64,000 nt of DNA from Marinobacter flavimaris (GCF_002933295.1 NZ_PSSW01000001.1:372001-436000), one strand, 5' to 3'. Shown: positions 45,708 through 55,813, counted from the stretch's first letter. Notes: generated by a model from the sequence alone, not told the origin. A program made the numbers and translations.

Positions 45708-47171
45708 ATGGCCAAGGCCCAGATTCTGATTGTTGAGGACGACCATGACCTGCGTGAAGCGCTGGTAACCACCCTCGAACTGGCAAAATTCCGGGTGCGG
45801 GAAGCATGCAATGCCAGCGAGGCCCTTGAGCGACTGGCCGAGGCTCCGGTGGATATGGTGGTCAGTGATGTCAACATGCCGGGTCTGTCAGGGCACCAGC
45901 TTCTGGCAGAGGTGCAGCGGCTGTACCCGGGCCTGCCAATGATGCTGATCACGGCCTATGGCCAGATCAGCGATGCGGTATCCGCCATGCAGGCCGGCGC
46001 TATCGATTATCTGGTGAAGCCATTCGAACCGCGTTTCCTGGTGGATGCCGTCAGCAAGGTTGTTGGCGGCGGGCGTGAGAAAGCCAGTGATGAGCCGGTG
46101 GCAGAAGACCCGATCAGCAAGCGGATGTTCCAGCTGGCGACCAAAGTGGCCGGCAGCGATTCCACCGTCATGATCTCGGGGGAAAGCGGAACTGGCAAGG
46201 AAGTCCTTGCCCGGTTTATTCACGAGCAGTCCCCGCGGTCAGGGCAGCCATTCGTGGCGATCAACTGTGCTGCAATACCGGAAAACATGCTGGAGGCTAT
46301 CCTGTTCGGTCACGAGAAAGGTGCCTTTACCGGTGCCGTCGCCTCCTCGCCCGGCAAATTCGAGCAGGCCAACGGCGGCACCATTCTGCTGGACGAGATT
46401 TCGGAGATGGATCTGGGGCTTCAATCCAAGCTCTTGCGGGTATTGCAGGAGCGGGAAGTGGAGCGGGTTGGTGGTCGCAAAACCATCAGCCTGGATGTCC
46501 GTGTTGTAGCGACCACCAACCGGGATCTGGCGGATTACGTTCGCGAAGGCAAGTTCCGGGAAGACCTTTATTACCGTCTGACAGTGTTCCCGATGCACTG
46601 GCAGCCGCTCCGGGAGCGGCCGCTGGATATCATGCCACTGGCTACTTCGCTGCTTAAAAAGCATTGCCGCAAAATGAAGCTGACCGGGATTACCTTCGCC
46701 CAGGATGCCAGGAGCGCGCTCATGCATCACCAATGGCCGGGGAATGTCCGCGAGCTGGATAATGCCATCCAGCGAGCTCTGGTGCTACATCAGGGCAATG
46801 TGATTCATTCGGGGGATCTGTGCCTGGAGTTGGGCATTACCGGGCGACCGGACCTTCGGAGCATGGAGCCGGTTTCCCATGCTGACACTACTTCGAGCAC
46901 GGCGGGCGAGCCTGGCTTCTCGGACCGGAGTGTTTCGTCCCTCGAGCAGTCCTGCGATGAACAGGACGGCGAACCGGAAGGGGCGGTTTCCCTGGGCGAT
47001 GATCTGAGGCAGCAGGAATTCCGTATCATTATTCAGACACTCCGGAAAGAGCGTGGGCGTCGCAACAGGGCCGCAGAGCAATTGGGGATCAGCCCCCGGA
47101 CGCTCAGGTACAAGCTGGCCCAGATGCGCGACGCCGGAATCGATCTGGACGCCGAGATGGCCTTGGTCTGA
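45708..47171 (+). CDS. fleR: Sigma-54-dependent response regulator FleR
   Basis: A 487-residue NtrC-family regulator. The receiver domain carries the acidic pocket VEDD and phospho-acceptor Asp54 in VVSDVNMPG. The AAA+ domain has GESGTGKE at 158-165 and a GAFTGA loop. A Fis-type DNA-binding helix-turn-helix (RRNRAAEQLGISPRTLRYKL) lies at the end. It is the partner of FleS and turns on class III hook and basal-body genes in relatives. A strong terminator follows at 47198. Confidence 0.95.
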   Translation: MAKAQILIVEDDHDLREALVTTLELAKFRVREACNASEALERLAEAPVDMVVSDVNMPGLSGHQLLAEVQRLYPGLPMMLITAYGQISDAVSAMQAGAIDYLVKPFEPRFLVDAVSKVVGGGREKASDEPVAEDPISKRMFQLATKVAGSDSTVMISGESGTGKEVLARFIHEQSPRSGQPFVAINCAAIPENMLEAILFGHEKGAFTGAVASSPGKFEQANGGTILLDEISEMDLGLQSKLLRVLQEREVERVGGRKTISLDVRVVATTNRDLADYVREGKFREDLYYRLTVFPMHWQPLRERPLDIMPLATSLLKKHCRKMKLTGITFAQDARSALMHHQWPGNVRELDNAIQRALVLHQGNVIHSGDLCLELGITGRPDLRSMEPVSHADTTSSTAGEPGFSDRSVSSLEQSCDEQDGEPEGAVSLGDDLRQQEFRIIIQTLRKERGRRNRAAEQLGISPRTLRYKLAQMRDAGIDLDAEMALV

Positions 47172-47197
47172 CCCCCTGCAAGACGAACTCCTTCATT

Positions 47198-47223
47198 GGC
47201 ACCCCTCGGGGTGCCGTTTTTTT
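47198..47223 (+). terminator. Rho-independent terminator after fleR
   Basis: An eight-bp stem GGCACCCC (47198-47205) with GGGGTGCC (47208-47215) is followed by seven T. It separates the fleSR transcript from the fliE operon. Confidence 0.88.
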
Positions 47224-47340
47224 ATCTTCGATTCCCCATGCCGGTGGGGTCATCCTGCCCCTCGTCAAAAGTCCGTCATGGAACTTTCACGACTCCGTCC
47301 TTGGGTTCGTAACCTTCTGATATTTATATCTAAAATCTAC

Positions 47341-47357
47341 TTGGCCTGCCAATTGCT
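47341..47357 (+). promoter_or_regulatory. Sigma-54 promoter of the fliE operon
   Basis: TTGGCCTGCCAATTGCT contains GG (47343-47344), ten bases, then GC (47355-47356), an excellent -24/-12 match. It lies 66 bp before fliE. FleQ is the expected activator. Confidence 0.85.
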
Positions 47358-47422
47358 TTACCGGAGCTAAGATCATCCCAAGAGCAATTCCGTCCCTGGG
47401 AGGGCGGAGCCAGGAGAGAGTT

Positions 47423-47791
47423 ATGGTTCAGCGTGCCGACATCAACAGTGTTTTGTCCGATATCCGGTCCCTGCGTTCACAGATGATGCAGAACCAGCGG
47501 GTCGAGCAGGATCAATCGGTTCGTGGTCGCATAGACGGCCCTCGCCAGGTTCAGGAAACCCAGGAGACGCCCAGCTTCAATGACATGCTTAGCAACGCGG
47601 TGAACAACGTGAACGACCTCCAGAAAACGGCTGGGGATCTGCGAACCGCCTACGACATGGGCGATCCGAACGTAGACATCACCCGCGTGATGATTGCCGC
47701 CCAGAAATCCTCTGTCTCCTTCGAAGCGCTGACCCAGGTACGTAACCGGGTGGTTCGGGCCTACGAAGACATTATGAACATGCCGATCTGA
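47423..47791 (+). CDS. fliE: Flagellar hook-basal body protein FliE
   Basis: A 122-residue FliE joining the MS-ring to the proximal rod. The C-terminal half, with DPNVDITRVMIAAQKSSVSFEALTQVRNRVVRAYEDIMNM, is the conserved FliE signature. The N-terminal 50 residues are charged and variable. A GGAGAGAG sequence gives a strong start. First gene of fliEFGHIJ, behind the sigma-54 promoter. Confidence 0.96.
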   Translation: MVQRADINSVLSDIRSLRSQMMQNQRVEQDQSVRGRIDGPRQVQETQETPSFNDMLSNAVNNVNDLQKTAGDLRTAYDMGDPNVDITRVMIAAQKSSVSFEALTQVRNRVVRAYEDIMNMPI

Positions 47792-47806
47792 TAACGGAGC
47801 AGAGTC

Positions 47807-49516
47807 ATGGCCAGCGTACCTGCAGAAACCAATGCCTCCAACATGCCCGCAGCCCGGGAGGGAGACACGCCAGAGAGCCGTAGCGACCTGTTCATGGGGT
47901 TCAACCGGCTCAACCTGCTGCGCCAGATCGGGCTTATGGTGGGGCTTGCCGCCAGCGTGGCGTTGGGGCTGGCGGTCGTGCTCTGGGCTCAGGAGCCGAA
48001 CTATCAGCCGGTGGTGGGTGATCTTTCATCCTACAATCCCCAAGATGTGACCACCATCCTCGAAAGCAACGGTATCGACTACAAGATGGATCCGCGCACC
48101 GGCGCATTGCTGGTTCCCTCGGATCAGGTCTACAACGCCCGTTTGAAGCTGGCGGCCGAAGGTGTCACCGATCGTCAAACCATGGGCTACGAGCTGCTGG
48201 ACCAGGAACGTGGTCTCGGCACATCCCAGTTTATGGAAACCATCTCATACCGGCGCGGGCTTGAGGGTGAGCTTGCCCGCACCGTTGCCAGCATGCGTGG
48301 CGTTCGGAATGCCCGTGTGCACCTGGCTATCCCGGAGCGCTCTGTCTTTGTTCGCGATGCCCGTGATCCCTCTGCCTCGGTGTTTCTTGAAGTTTTCGCT
48401 GGTCGCCGGCCAGAACAGGAACAGATCAACGCTATTGTGAATCTGGTTGCCGGCAGTGTTCCCATGATGAGCAAGGAACACGTAACCGTTGTCGATCAAA
48501 ACGGCAATCTGTTGACGGGCAAGCAAAGTCAGAGCAGTGCGGATCAGATGGCGGACCAATACGAATACACCGCCAAAGTCGAGGAGCGTCTGACACGTCG
48601 GGTTGCCTCTCTCATCGGACCCATCGTGGGTGATGGCCGCTATCGTGCCGAAGTGTCGGCGGATCTCGATTTCTCCTCGGTGGAGCAGGCAGAGGAATTG
48701 TTCAACCCCGAACAGCAGGCGGTGCGCAGTGAGCGTGAGCTGACCGAACGGCGCACTGCCGGCGCACAGGGCGGCATTCCCGGTGCGCTGGCAAACCAGC
48801 CGCCGGCTAATGCTACGGTGCCAGAGCAGGCTGCCGGCGGTGATGGTGAGCAGGCGGCGCCAGCACCGGTCAACGTGCGAAGTGAATCCACGCGGAATTA
48901 TGAAATGGATCGTACTGTCAGCTACCGACGTCAGGAGCTGGGCAGAGTCAAGCGGGTGACCGTGGCTCTGGCGGTGGACGACATGAAAGTAGTGGATCCA
49001 CAAACGGGCGAAGTCAGCTACGAGCCCTGGCCGGAGCAGGAGCTGCAGCGGCTCAGCATGCTGGTTCGGGACGCCGTGGGCTATTCAGCTGCCCGGGGTG
49101 ACAGTGTTACGGTGATGAATACCGCATTTGCGCAGGAAGAATCCGTTGAATTCGAGGCTCCGGCGTTCTGGGAACAGCCCTGGTTCTGGGATCTGATGAA
49201 GCAAGTGCTCGCAGGCCTGGTGATTCTGGTGCTCGTGCTGGGGCTGCTGCGCCCAACGCTTAAAAGCCTGTCCGGCGGTGGCCAGCGGGAACGCGGCCTG
49301 GATTCCGGCTCCGGCAGTGGCGGTGGTTACGGGGGCCTTGATGACATCGAGGGCGGAGATGAGCTCCGCAAGGCCATGTCCGCCCAGGATGATCTGCTTT
49401 TGCCGGGTGCCACAGACGGTTATGATAGGCAGCTGAACGCATTGAAAGGGCTGATTGCCGAAGACCCGGCGCGGGTCGCACAGGTAATGCGCCAGTGGGT
49501 GAACGTCGATGACTGA
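47807..49516 (+). CDS. fliF: Flagellar MS-ring protein FliF
   Basis: A 569-residue MS-ring protein with two transmembrane helices (about residues 42-62 and 458-478) around a large periplasmic region. The region begins with the YscJ/FliF fold (EPNYQPVVGDLSSYNPQDVTTILE) and contains GIPGALANQPP. The cytoplasmic C-terminus binds FliG. It polymerises into the ring on which the motor and export gate are built. It overlaps fliG by 8 bp. Confidence 0.96.
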   Translation: MASVPAETNASNMPAAREGDTPESRSDLFMGFNRLNLLRQIGLMVGLAASVALGLAVVLWAQEPNYQPVVGDLSSYNPQDVTTILESNGIDYKMDPRTGALLVPSDQVYNARLKLAAEGVTDRQTMGYELLDQERGLGTSQFMETISYRRGLEGELARTVASMRGVRNARVHLAIPERSVFVRDARDPSASVFLEVFAGRRPEQEQINAIVNLVAGSVPMMSKEHVTVVDQNGNLLTGKQSQSSADQMADQYEYTAKVEERLTRRVASLIGPIVGDGRYRAEVSADLDFSSVEQAEELFNPEQQAVRSERELTERRTAGAQGGIPGALANQPPANATVPEQAAGGDGEQAAPAPVNVRSESTRNYEMDRTVSYRRQELGRVKRVTVALAVDDMKVVDPQTGEVSYEPWPEQELQRLSMLVRDAVGYSAARGDSVTVMNTAFAQEESVEFEAPAFWEQPWFWDLMKQVLAGLVILVLVLGLLRPTLKSLSGGGQRERGLDSGSGSGGGYGGLDDIEGGDELRKAMSAQDDLLLPGATDGYDRQLNALKGLIAEDPARVAQVMRQWVNVDD

Positions 49517-50552
49517 GCAAGCCAATCAACAGGGTGGCGGTGAGCCGTCAAAGCCGCAGCGGAAAATTCCGCGTGTGGAACAGGCTGCGATTCTGCTCAT
49601 GTCACTGGGCGAAGCGGATGCCGCAGAAATCCTCAAGCACATGGGCCCCAAAGAGGTCCAGCGTGTGGGCGTGGCCATGGCCCAGATGAAGGATGTCAGC
49701 AAGGACGAAGTGACCTACGTGATGAACCAGTTTGTTGATGCCGTCGGCGGGCAGACCGGGCTTGGCGTAGGCAATGACGAGTACATCCGGACGATGCTCA
49801 CCCAGGCGCTCGGCGACGACAAGGCATCCAGCCTGATCGATCGCATCCTGATTGGCGGCAATACCACCGGCCTCGATACCCTCAAGTGGATGGAGCCCCG
49901 GGCCGTTGGCGACATCATTCGCTATGAACACCCGCAAATCCAGGCCATTGTTATTTCCTACCTGGATCCGGATCAGGCCGCTGAAATTCTTGGCACCCTG
50001 GATGAGAAGGTCCGCCTTGATGTGATGATGCGTGTTGCGTCACTGGAGAGTATCCAGCCCCAGGCCTTGCAGGAACTCAACGATATCCTGGAGAAGCAGT
50101 TCTCGGGTGGCGCCGCCTCCCAGACCAGCCGCATTGGCGGGGTCAAGCGGGCAGCGGACATCATGAACTTCATGGATCGGAGCATCGAAGGCAATCTGAT
50201 GGATTCCATAAAGGATATGGATCCGGACCTGGCCAGCACCATCGAAGACCTGATGTTCGTGTTCGATAACCTCAAGGAAGTGGACGACCGCGGAATCCAG
50301 GCGCTGTTGCGGGAAGTGTCCTCGGAAGTGCTGGTGGTGGCCCTCAAGGGCGCCGACGAAGAGGTTCAGAACAAGATCTTCAAGAACATGTCCAAACGCG
50401 CTGCGGAATTGCTGCAGGATGATCTTGAGGCCAAGGGGCCGGTCAAGGTCAGCGAAGTTGAATCCGCCCAGAAAGACATTATCACCATTGCACGCCGTAT
50501 GGCCGAGGCCGGTGAAATCTCCCTCGGCGGTGCCGGCGAAGAAATGATGTGA
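49509..50552 (+). CDS. fliG: Flagellar motor switch protein FliG
   Basis: A 347-residue rotor protein. N-terminal, middle (MEPRAVGDIIRYEHPQIQAIV, with the EHPQ motif for FliM binding) and C-terminal torque domains are present. The charged helix near residue 280-297 (DDRGIQALLREVSSEVLVVAL) interacts with the stator. It overlaps fliF and the start of fliH. Confidence 0.97.
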   Translation: MTEQANQQGGGEPSKPQRKIPRVEQAAILLMSLGEADAAEILKHMGPKEVQRVGVAMAQMKDVSKDEVTYVMNQFVDAVGGQTGLGVGNDEYIRTMLTQALGDDKASSLIDRILIGGNTTGLDTLKWMEPRAVGDIIRYEHPQIQAIVISYLDPDQAAEILGTLDEKVRLDVMMRVASLESIQPQALQELNDILEKQFSGGAASQTSRIGGVKRAADIMNFMDRSIEGNLMDSIKDMDPDLASTIEDLMFVFDNLKEVDDRGIQALLREVSSEVLVVALKGADEEVQNKIFKNMSKRAAELLQDDLEAKGPVKVSEVESAQKDIITIARRMAEAGEISLGGAGEEMM

Positions 50553-51445
50553 TGAAAGATTCCACCCGTGACGTCAATCGCATTCCCAAGGAACAGCTGA
50601 CCGCCTATGAACGGTGGGAGCTGCCCCTGCTGGATGCCCGTGGCAATGAAGTAGCGCGGGAAGAGGAGCGCGAGGTCAAACCCCTGACCGCCGCCGACAT
50701 TGACGAGATTCGCGAGACGGCGCGGGAAGACGGCTATAACGAGGGCCGGGAACAGGGTTACCAGGATGGCCTGAAAGCCGGCAAAGAGGAAGGCCACCAG
50801 GATGGGCTGGAAACCGGCCTGGCAGAGGGCAGGGAGCAAGGCAAAAGTCAGGGCTACGACGATACCCGCAAGGAAATCGACACCAAGCTTGACCGTCTCG
50901 AACATCTACTCGGTGAGTTGCTGCTGCCGATCAAGCGCCACGAGGACGAACTTGAAACCTCTCTGGTCAACCTGACCACGGTTCTGGCCCGGGCGGTAGT
51001 CTATCGTGAACTGACCATCGACTCCTCCCAGATCCGTCACGTGGTTCGCCGCGCCATGGAGGCGCTACCCTCCACCGCGGAAAACATCCGCATCCATATA
51101 AACCCGGAAGACTGTGAAATGGTTCGCGAGGTGACCGCCCGCCTCGAAGCGTCCGCTTCCGTCATTGAAGACGCCAGTATCCTGCCCGGTGGCTGTAAGG
51201 TGGAAACCCGTCACAGCCTGGTGGATTTCACGGTTGAGAAACGTTTCCAGCGGGCCGTGCAGAGCATGCTGGACCAGCAGATGAGCGACAGTGAGGGCGG
51301 AGAAACCGAGGAACTGGACTCCATGATGGGAGACTTGACCGGTTTCCATCGGGACGTGCTGGATTCCCCGGAGACCGGGGATTCCTCAGACGATCCGAAG
51401 CCGGCGCAAAATACAGGTGACGGTGATGACCTCGAGCCTCGCTGA
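50552..51445 (+). CDS. fliH: Flagellar assembly protein FliH
   Basis: A 297-residue negative regulator and stator of the export ATPase. It contains the Gly-rich GxxxG-type repeats seen in FliH ([20 protein letters not shown] and following, about residues 65-115) and a C-terminal domain that binds FliI. The ATG at 50552 overlaps the fliG stop; a GTG one codon earlier is possible. The final 45 residues are acidic and variable. Confidence 0.92.
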   Translation: MKDSTRDVNRIPKEQLTAYERWELPLLDARGNEVAREEEREVKPLTAADIDEIRETAREDGYNEGREQGYQDGLKAGKEEGHQDGLETGLAEGREQGKSQGYDDTRKEIDTKLDRLEHLLGELLLPIKRHEDELETSLVNLTTVLARAVVYRELTIDSSQIRHVVRRAMEALPSTAENIRIHINPEDCEMVREVTARLEASASVIEDASILPGGCKVETRHSLVDFTVEKRFQRAVQSMLDQQMSDSEGGETEELDSMMGDLTGFHRDVLDSPETGDSSDDPKPAQNTGDGDDLEPR

Positions 51446-52820
51446 TCGCCTCAACCGCTTTCAGGGGTTTCTGGGAAACGAGCCCGAGCCTGAACTTTCC
51501 GGCCGACTGACCCGCATGGTGGGCCTTACCCTCGAATGTGTCGGCTGCCCCATGGTGGTCGGTGACCGCTGTGTCATCTTTGGCCAGAACACCGGTAATG
51601 TTGAGGCGGAAGTGGTGGGCTTTGAGGACGACCGGGTGTATCTGATGCCCCTGACAGCAATCGAGGGGCTCAAGCCCGGTGCCAGGGTTGTGCCTCTGTC
51701 TGCCGCAAGCCGGGTGCCGGTCGGCCCCCAGCTGCTTGGCCGGGTGGTCGATGGCAGTGGCGAGCCCCTGGACGGAAAAGGCCCCTTGCAGGCCGAAGCC
51801 CGCGTGGCGCTCACCGGGGATATTATCAACCCGCTGAACCGCGCCCCGGTGCGGCAGTCGATGGATGTGGGTATTCGGGCGATCAATGCGTTGATGACCG
51901 TCGGCCAGGGGCAGCGCCTGGGTCTGTTTGCCGGCAGTGGCGTGGGCAAGAGTATGTTGCTGGGCATGATGACCCGCTTTACCGATGCCGACATCACCGT
52001 GGTGGGCCTGATTGGTGAGCGGGGCCGCGAGGTAAAGGAGTTTATCGAAGACATCTTGGGCGAAGAGGGCCTTTCCCGCTCGGTGGTGGTGGCCGCGCCC
52101 GCGGACGATTCGCCACTGATGCGGTTGCGCGCCGCCATGCTGACCACCCGGATTGCCGAGTATTACCGGGATCAGGGCAAACGCGTGCTCCTGTTGATGG
52201 ATTCTCTTACCCGTTACGCCCAGGCCCAGCGGGAAATTGCGCTGGCCGTGGGTGAGCCGCCGGCGACCAAAGGCTACCCGCCCTCGGTATTTGCCAAACT
52301 GCCCCAGTTGGTGGAGCGAACCGGCAATGGTCGCCCCGGAGGTGGTTCTATCACGGCCTTCTACACCGTACTTACCGAAGGCGATGACCAGCAGGATCCG
52401 ATTGCAGACGCTGCCCGGGCGATTCTGGATGGCCACATCGTACTCTCCCGCCGGCTTGCCGAAGAGGGACACTACCCCGCCATTGATGTGGAAGCGTCGA
52501 TCAGCCGGGTAATGCCGCAGGTAACCGAGACCGAACATTTTTCCAGGGCCCAGCGATTCAAGCAGGTGTACTCTCGGTACCAGCAGGCCCGGGATCTGAT
52601 CTCTGTCGGCGCTTACGTGAAGGGTTCCGATCCCGAGACCGATTTTGCCATCACTCACATCGGTAATATGCGCCAGTTCCTGCAGCAGGGCCTGAATGAG
52701 AGTGCACCACTGAAGGAAAGTGTTGACCAGTTGCTGGCGGTGGTGCCAGAGCGTCGATCCCCCGATCGGCGTAAGTCGGCCGTGCCGAATCCGGCAGCTG
52801 GCGGCGGAGGTGATGCCTGA
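51426..52820 (+). CDS. fliI: Flagellum-specific ATP synthase FliI
   Basis: A 464-residue F1-beta-like ATPase powering flagellar export. Walker A GSGVGKS is at residues 170-176 and the Walker B region reads [43 protein letters not shown] is typical of FliI. The ATG at 51426 with AGGTGA just upstream is preferred over a GTG at 51417. It overlaps the end of fliH by 20 bp and the fliJ start by one base. Confidence 0.96.
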   Translation: MTSSLADRLNRFQGFLGNEPEPELSGRLTRMVGLTLECVGCPMVVGDRCVIFGQNTGNVEAEVVGFEDDRVYLMPLTAIEGLKPGARVVPLSAASRVPVGPQLLGRVVDGSGEPLDGKGPLQAEARVALTGDIINPLNRAPVRQSMDVGIRAINALMTVGQGQRLGLFAGSGVGKSMLLGMMTRFTDADITVVGLIGERGREVKEFIEDILGEEGLSRSVVVAAPADDSPLMRLRAAMLTTRIAEYYRDQGKRVLLLMDSLTRYAQAQREIALAVGEPPATKGYPPSVFAKLPQLVERTGNGRPGGGSITAFYTVLTEGDDQQDPIADAARAILDGHIVLSRRLAEEGHYPAIDVEASISRVMPQVTETEHFSRAQRFKQVYSRYQQARDLISVGAYVKGSDPETDFAITHIGNMRQFLQQGLNESAPLKESVDQLLAVVPERRSPDRRKSAVPNPAAGGGGDA

Positions 52821-53263
52821 TGCTGCGTTCCCGGCGTCTGGAAGTGGTTCTTTCCCTGGAGGAGCGCAAGGAGCAGGAAGCCCTGGAGCGAATGGGAGAG
52901 GCCAGGAAGCTGGCGGAGCAGCAGCGCGAACAGGTCCAGAACCTGAATCGCTACCAGCAGGAGTACCGGGATCAGATTCGCAACAGCCAACAGGGGATTG
53001 TGCAGGTGTCCAGGCTCCAGGCGTGGCAGGCCTTTATTGCGCAACTGGATCAGGTAATCCGGCAGCAACAGACGCAGCTGGAGCAGGCGGAAAAGGTCTT
53101 CGAGGCGCGCAAAAAGGAATGGCAGCACGCCTGGGAGCGCCGGCGTGGCATGGAAAAATACATAGAAACCTGCCGCCAGCAGGAGCAGAGAGAGCAGGAT
53201 CTCCGGGAACAGAAGCTTTCGGATGAGGCCGCGGGGCGGGCTTTTAACCAACGTCGACGCTGA
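52820..53263 (+). CDS. fliJ: Flagellar export protein FliJ
   Basis: A 147-residue all-helical, strongly charged coiled-coil protein typical of FliJ, which couples the ATPase ring to the export gate FlhA. The start overlaps the fliI stop by one base. It ends the fliEFGHIJ run; the HsbA-type gene begins after 122 bp. Confidence 0.9.
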   Translation: MLRSRRLEVVLSLEERKEQEALERMGEARKLAEQQREQVQNLNRYQQEYRDQIRNSQQGIVQVSRLQAWQAFIAQLDQVIRQQQTQLEQAEKVFEARKKEWQHAWERRRGMEKYIETCRQQEQREQDLREQKLSDEAAGRAFNQRRR

Positions 53264-53385
53264 ATCTTGCTCCGCATCAAGCAAATACAGATGCAAAATC
53301 AGACCACTCAGCTATCCTTACCGGATGTAGGGCTGGTAGAACACGCCGGTCAAATGCTGCTCTTGATAGCCCGGGAGGTTTTGGA

Positions 53386-53691
53386 ATGCCGATCCAGACG
53401 CGCCGCGATGATGACGGTCAGACTCTTGTTATCAGGATAGAGGGGCGTTTCGACTTCAGCACCCATCAGGCGTTCCGTGATGCCTACGAGCACGGTGATC
53501 CGAACATCCGGAATTACATTGTGGATCTGTCTGACACCACCTACCTGGATAGCTCGGCGCTGGGAATGCTGTTGTTACTCCGTGATTATGCCGGAGGTGA
53601 CAGCGCAGGAATCGTCATCGAAAACTGCAATAACGATGTCCGTCGTATCCTTTCAATCTCCAATTTCGAGCAACTTTTCAATATCCGCTGA
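53386..53691 (+). CDS. HsbA-like anti-anti-sigma factor (STAS domain)
   Basis: A 101-residue single STAS-domain protein. The conserved loop IVDLSDTTYLDSSALGMLLLL places the phosphorylatable serine at residue 56 or 57, matching HsbA of Pseudomonas. In that system the phosphorylation state of HsbA decides whether it binds the anti-sigma factor FlgM, and so controls FliA-dependent flagellin expression, or acts elsewhere. GGGAGG precedes the ATG. The partner phosphatase/kinase gene follows after 24 bp. Confidence 0.85.
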   Translation: MPIQTRRDDDGQTLVIRIEGRFDFSTHQAFRDAYEHGDPNIRNYIVDLSDTTYLDSSALGMLLLLRDYAGGDSAGIVIENCNNDVRRILSISNFEQLFNIR

Positions 53692-53715
53692 TGCTCGCGG
53701 ACTGCCGGAGTACTC

Positions 53716-55473
53716 ATGGATGATTCCGTTGCAGAACATAGCCGTCCCCTGAGAATACTGATCGCTGACGATTCAGACAGCGATCGCCTGATCCTCAAAA
53801 CACTGCTGAAGCGACTGGGGCACGAAGTCCTTGATGTGGCAAACGGGCTGGACGCGGTCTCTGTTTTCCAGCGGGAGGCGCCGGATCTGGTGCTGCTGGA
53901 TGCCCTGATGCCGGTCATGGATGGCATGGAAGCGGCCCGTCAGATCAAGCTCCTGGCAGGTGAACGGCTGGTCCCCCTGATTTTCCTGACCTCCCTCTCT
54001 GAAGCCGGTGCCCTGGCCCGATGCCTGGAGGCCGGTGGCGATGACTTCCTGGGAAAGCCCTATAACCGGATCATCATTGAAGCCAAGATCAAGGCCTTCA
54101 ACCGAATGCGATTGATGCACCGGACCCTCTCGGATCAGCGGGATCTCATTCGTGAGCGCAACCGACAACTTACCGACGAGCAGGAAATCGCCAAGCGGGT
54201 CTTCGATAACGTGGCTCATTCCGGCTGCCTGGATGCCTCCAATATTCGTTATCACGCCTCGCCCCAGTCCATTTTCAATGGTGATGTGTTGTTTGCCTCG
54301 CCGCGGCCGGCGGGCGGGATGCTGATCTTCATGGGGGATTTCACCGGCCATGGTCTGCCGGCTGCCATCGGCGCCATGCCTGTAGCCGAGATCTTCTACG
54401 GCATGGCCAATAAGGGTTTTAACGGCCAGGACGTATTACGCGAGATCAACCAGAAACTCAAACGGATTCTGCCCACGGGCATGTTCTGCTGTGGCGCCAT
54501 GATCGAGGCGGATTTCAAACTTAATCAGCTGCAAGTCTGGAACGGCGGTCTGCCCGATGGCTGGCTGATCCGGACCTCCGGAGAACTCCAGGCATTGCCA
54601 TCGCGGCATCTTCCCCTGGGTATCCTTGCGCCGGATCAGTTCAATGCCGATTTCGAGAGGGTTGGTGCCGCCCCTGGTGACAGGGTGCTGATGATGACCG
54701 ATGGCTTTCTGGAATCTGCCGACAGCGCCGGCAACGTATTCGGTGAGCAGGGCGTTACCGGCACGCTTGACCAGCTGGACGGTGGCGACCATCCGTTTGA
54801 TGCCATGATGTCCGCGGTTCACCGGTTCACCGGAAACTTTGAGGATGGCGATGACCTGACGCTCTGCTGTCTGGAAATGATGGACGAGGCTGGGCTGGCT
54901 ACCCTGCCAGATCGTGCCGCACCGTCTGCTCTTGCCGGGCCGGCGGAATGGCGCTGCAGCTATGAAATCCGGGAAAGGACTCTCGGCGAGTTCAGTCCTC
55001 TGCCTCTGTTGCTTCATATCTGCATGGAGGTGCCGGGTCTTCGACGGAAGAGCGGCGAAATCTATACCCTGCTGGCGGAACTCTACAACAACGCGCTGGA
55101 GCACGGTGTTCTGGAACTCCCGTCAGAATGGAAACACTCACCGGAGGGCTTTGGCCGCTACTACGCGGAGCGCAATCGGCGCCTGGCCAACGTGGAGGGT
55201 CACTACATCCGGTTCACACTGCACCATTCCCTGAAACCGGATGGAGGTCGGCTTCGTGTTATCTGTGAGGACAGCGGCCAGGGGTTTGATTTTCACAATC
55301 ATCCCAGCGTGGCCACCGGTAATTCCCCAACCATGAGCGGGCGCTATGCAGGGCGGGGCCTGCTGCTGTTGAAACGTCTGGCGGAGACCATCAGGTTTCA
55401 TGAACAGGGCAATCATGTTGAAATTGTCTACGATTGGCAGTTCGCCCGTACAGCGGAGAATCGAGATGACTGA
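53716..55473 (+). CDS. HsbR-like response regulator with SpoIIE phosphatase and kinase domains
   Basis: A 585-residue three-domain protein. The receiver domain (about residues 12-130) has the acidic pocket IADDSDSD, phospho-acceptor Asp62 and a KP motif. A PP2C/SpoIIE phosphatase domain follows (about 170-400), with FMGDFTGHGLPAAIGAMP. A C-terminal HATPase anti-sigma-type kinase domain (about 435-580) has the ELYNNALEHGV and GRGLLLLKRL boxes. This is the HsbR architecture, which phosphorylates and dephosphorylates HsbA under control of HptB. The 3' end overlaps hptB. Confidence 0.88.
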   Translation: MDDSVAEHSRPLRILIADDSDSDRLILKTLLKRLGHEVLDVANGLDAVSVFQREAPDLVLLDALMPVMDGMEAARQIKLLAGERLVPLIFLTSLSEAGALARCLEAGGDDFLGKPYNRIIIEAKIKAFNRMRLMHRTLSDQRDLIRERNRQLTDEQEIAKRVFDNVAHSGCLDASNIRYHASPQSIFNGDVLFASPRPAGGMLIFMGDFTGHGLPAAIGAMPVAEIFYGMANKGFNGQDVLREINQKLKRILPTGMFCCGAMIEADFKLNQLQVWNGGLPDGWLIRTSGELQALPSRHLPLGILAPDQFNADFERVGAAPGDRVLMMTDGFLESADSAGNVFGEQGVTGTLDQLDGGDHPFDAMMSAVHRFTGNFEDGDDLTLCCLEMMDEAGLATLPDRAAPSALAGPAEWRCSYEIRERTLGEFSPLPLLLHICMEVPGLRRKSGEIYTLLAELYNNALEHGVLELPSEWKHSPEGFGRYYAERNRRLANVEGHYIRFTLHHSLKPDGGRLRVICEDSGQGFDFHNHPSVATGNSPTMSGRYAGRGLLLLKRLAETIRFHEQGNHVEIVYDWQFARTAENRDD

Positions 55474-55813
55474 TAAACCACACCTGGACGAGGAGGCACT
55501 GGCTGAGCTTCGAGATGTCATGGAGGACGAATTCGAAGTGCTGATACAGACCTATGTTGCAGATTCCCGCGACAGGATTCGGGGATTGCAAGAAGCCCTG
55601 AGGGCTGACGATAGTGACGCCTTTGCCAAGACGGCCCATAGCTTCAAGGGCAGTTGTATCAATATTGGCGCCCCACGACTTGGCGATCTCTGCCTGAGGG
55701 CGGAAATCGCAGGAAAGGAATCCCGGCTGGACGATGCCTCGGGATTACTGGATGACATCGCCCGGGAATTCGAACAGGTAATCGCAGGCCTGGATGGCTT
55801 GATGGTGGGGTGA
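55466..55813 (+). CDS. Histidine phosphotransfer protein HptB-like
   Basis: A 115-residue Hpt-domain protein with the phospho-acceptor His58 in KTAHSFKGSCINIGA. It would pass phosphate from hybrid kinases to the receiver of the HsbR-like protein. The ATG at 55466 overlaps the upstream stop region by 8 bp, so the two are translationally coupled; a longer in-frame start at 55400 is unlikely. Confidence 0.87.
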   Translation: MTDKPHLDEEALAELRDVMEDEFEVLIQTYVADSRDRIRGLQEALRADDSDAFAKTAHSFKGSCINIGAPRLGDLCLRAEIAGKESRLDDASGLLDDIAREFEQVIAGLDGLMVG

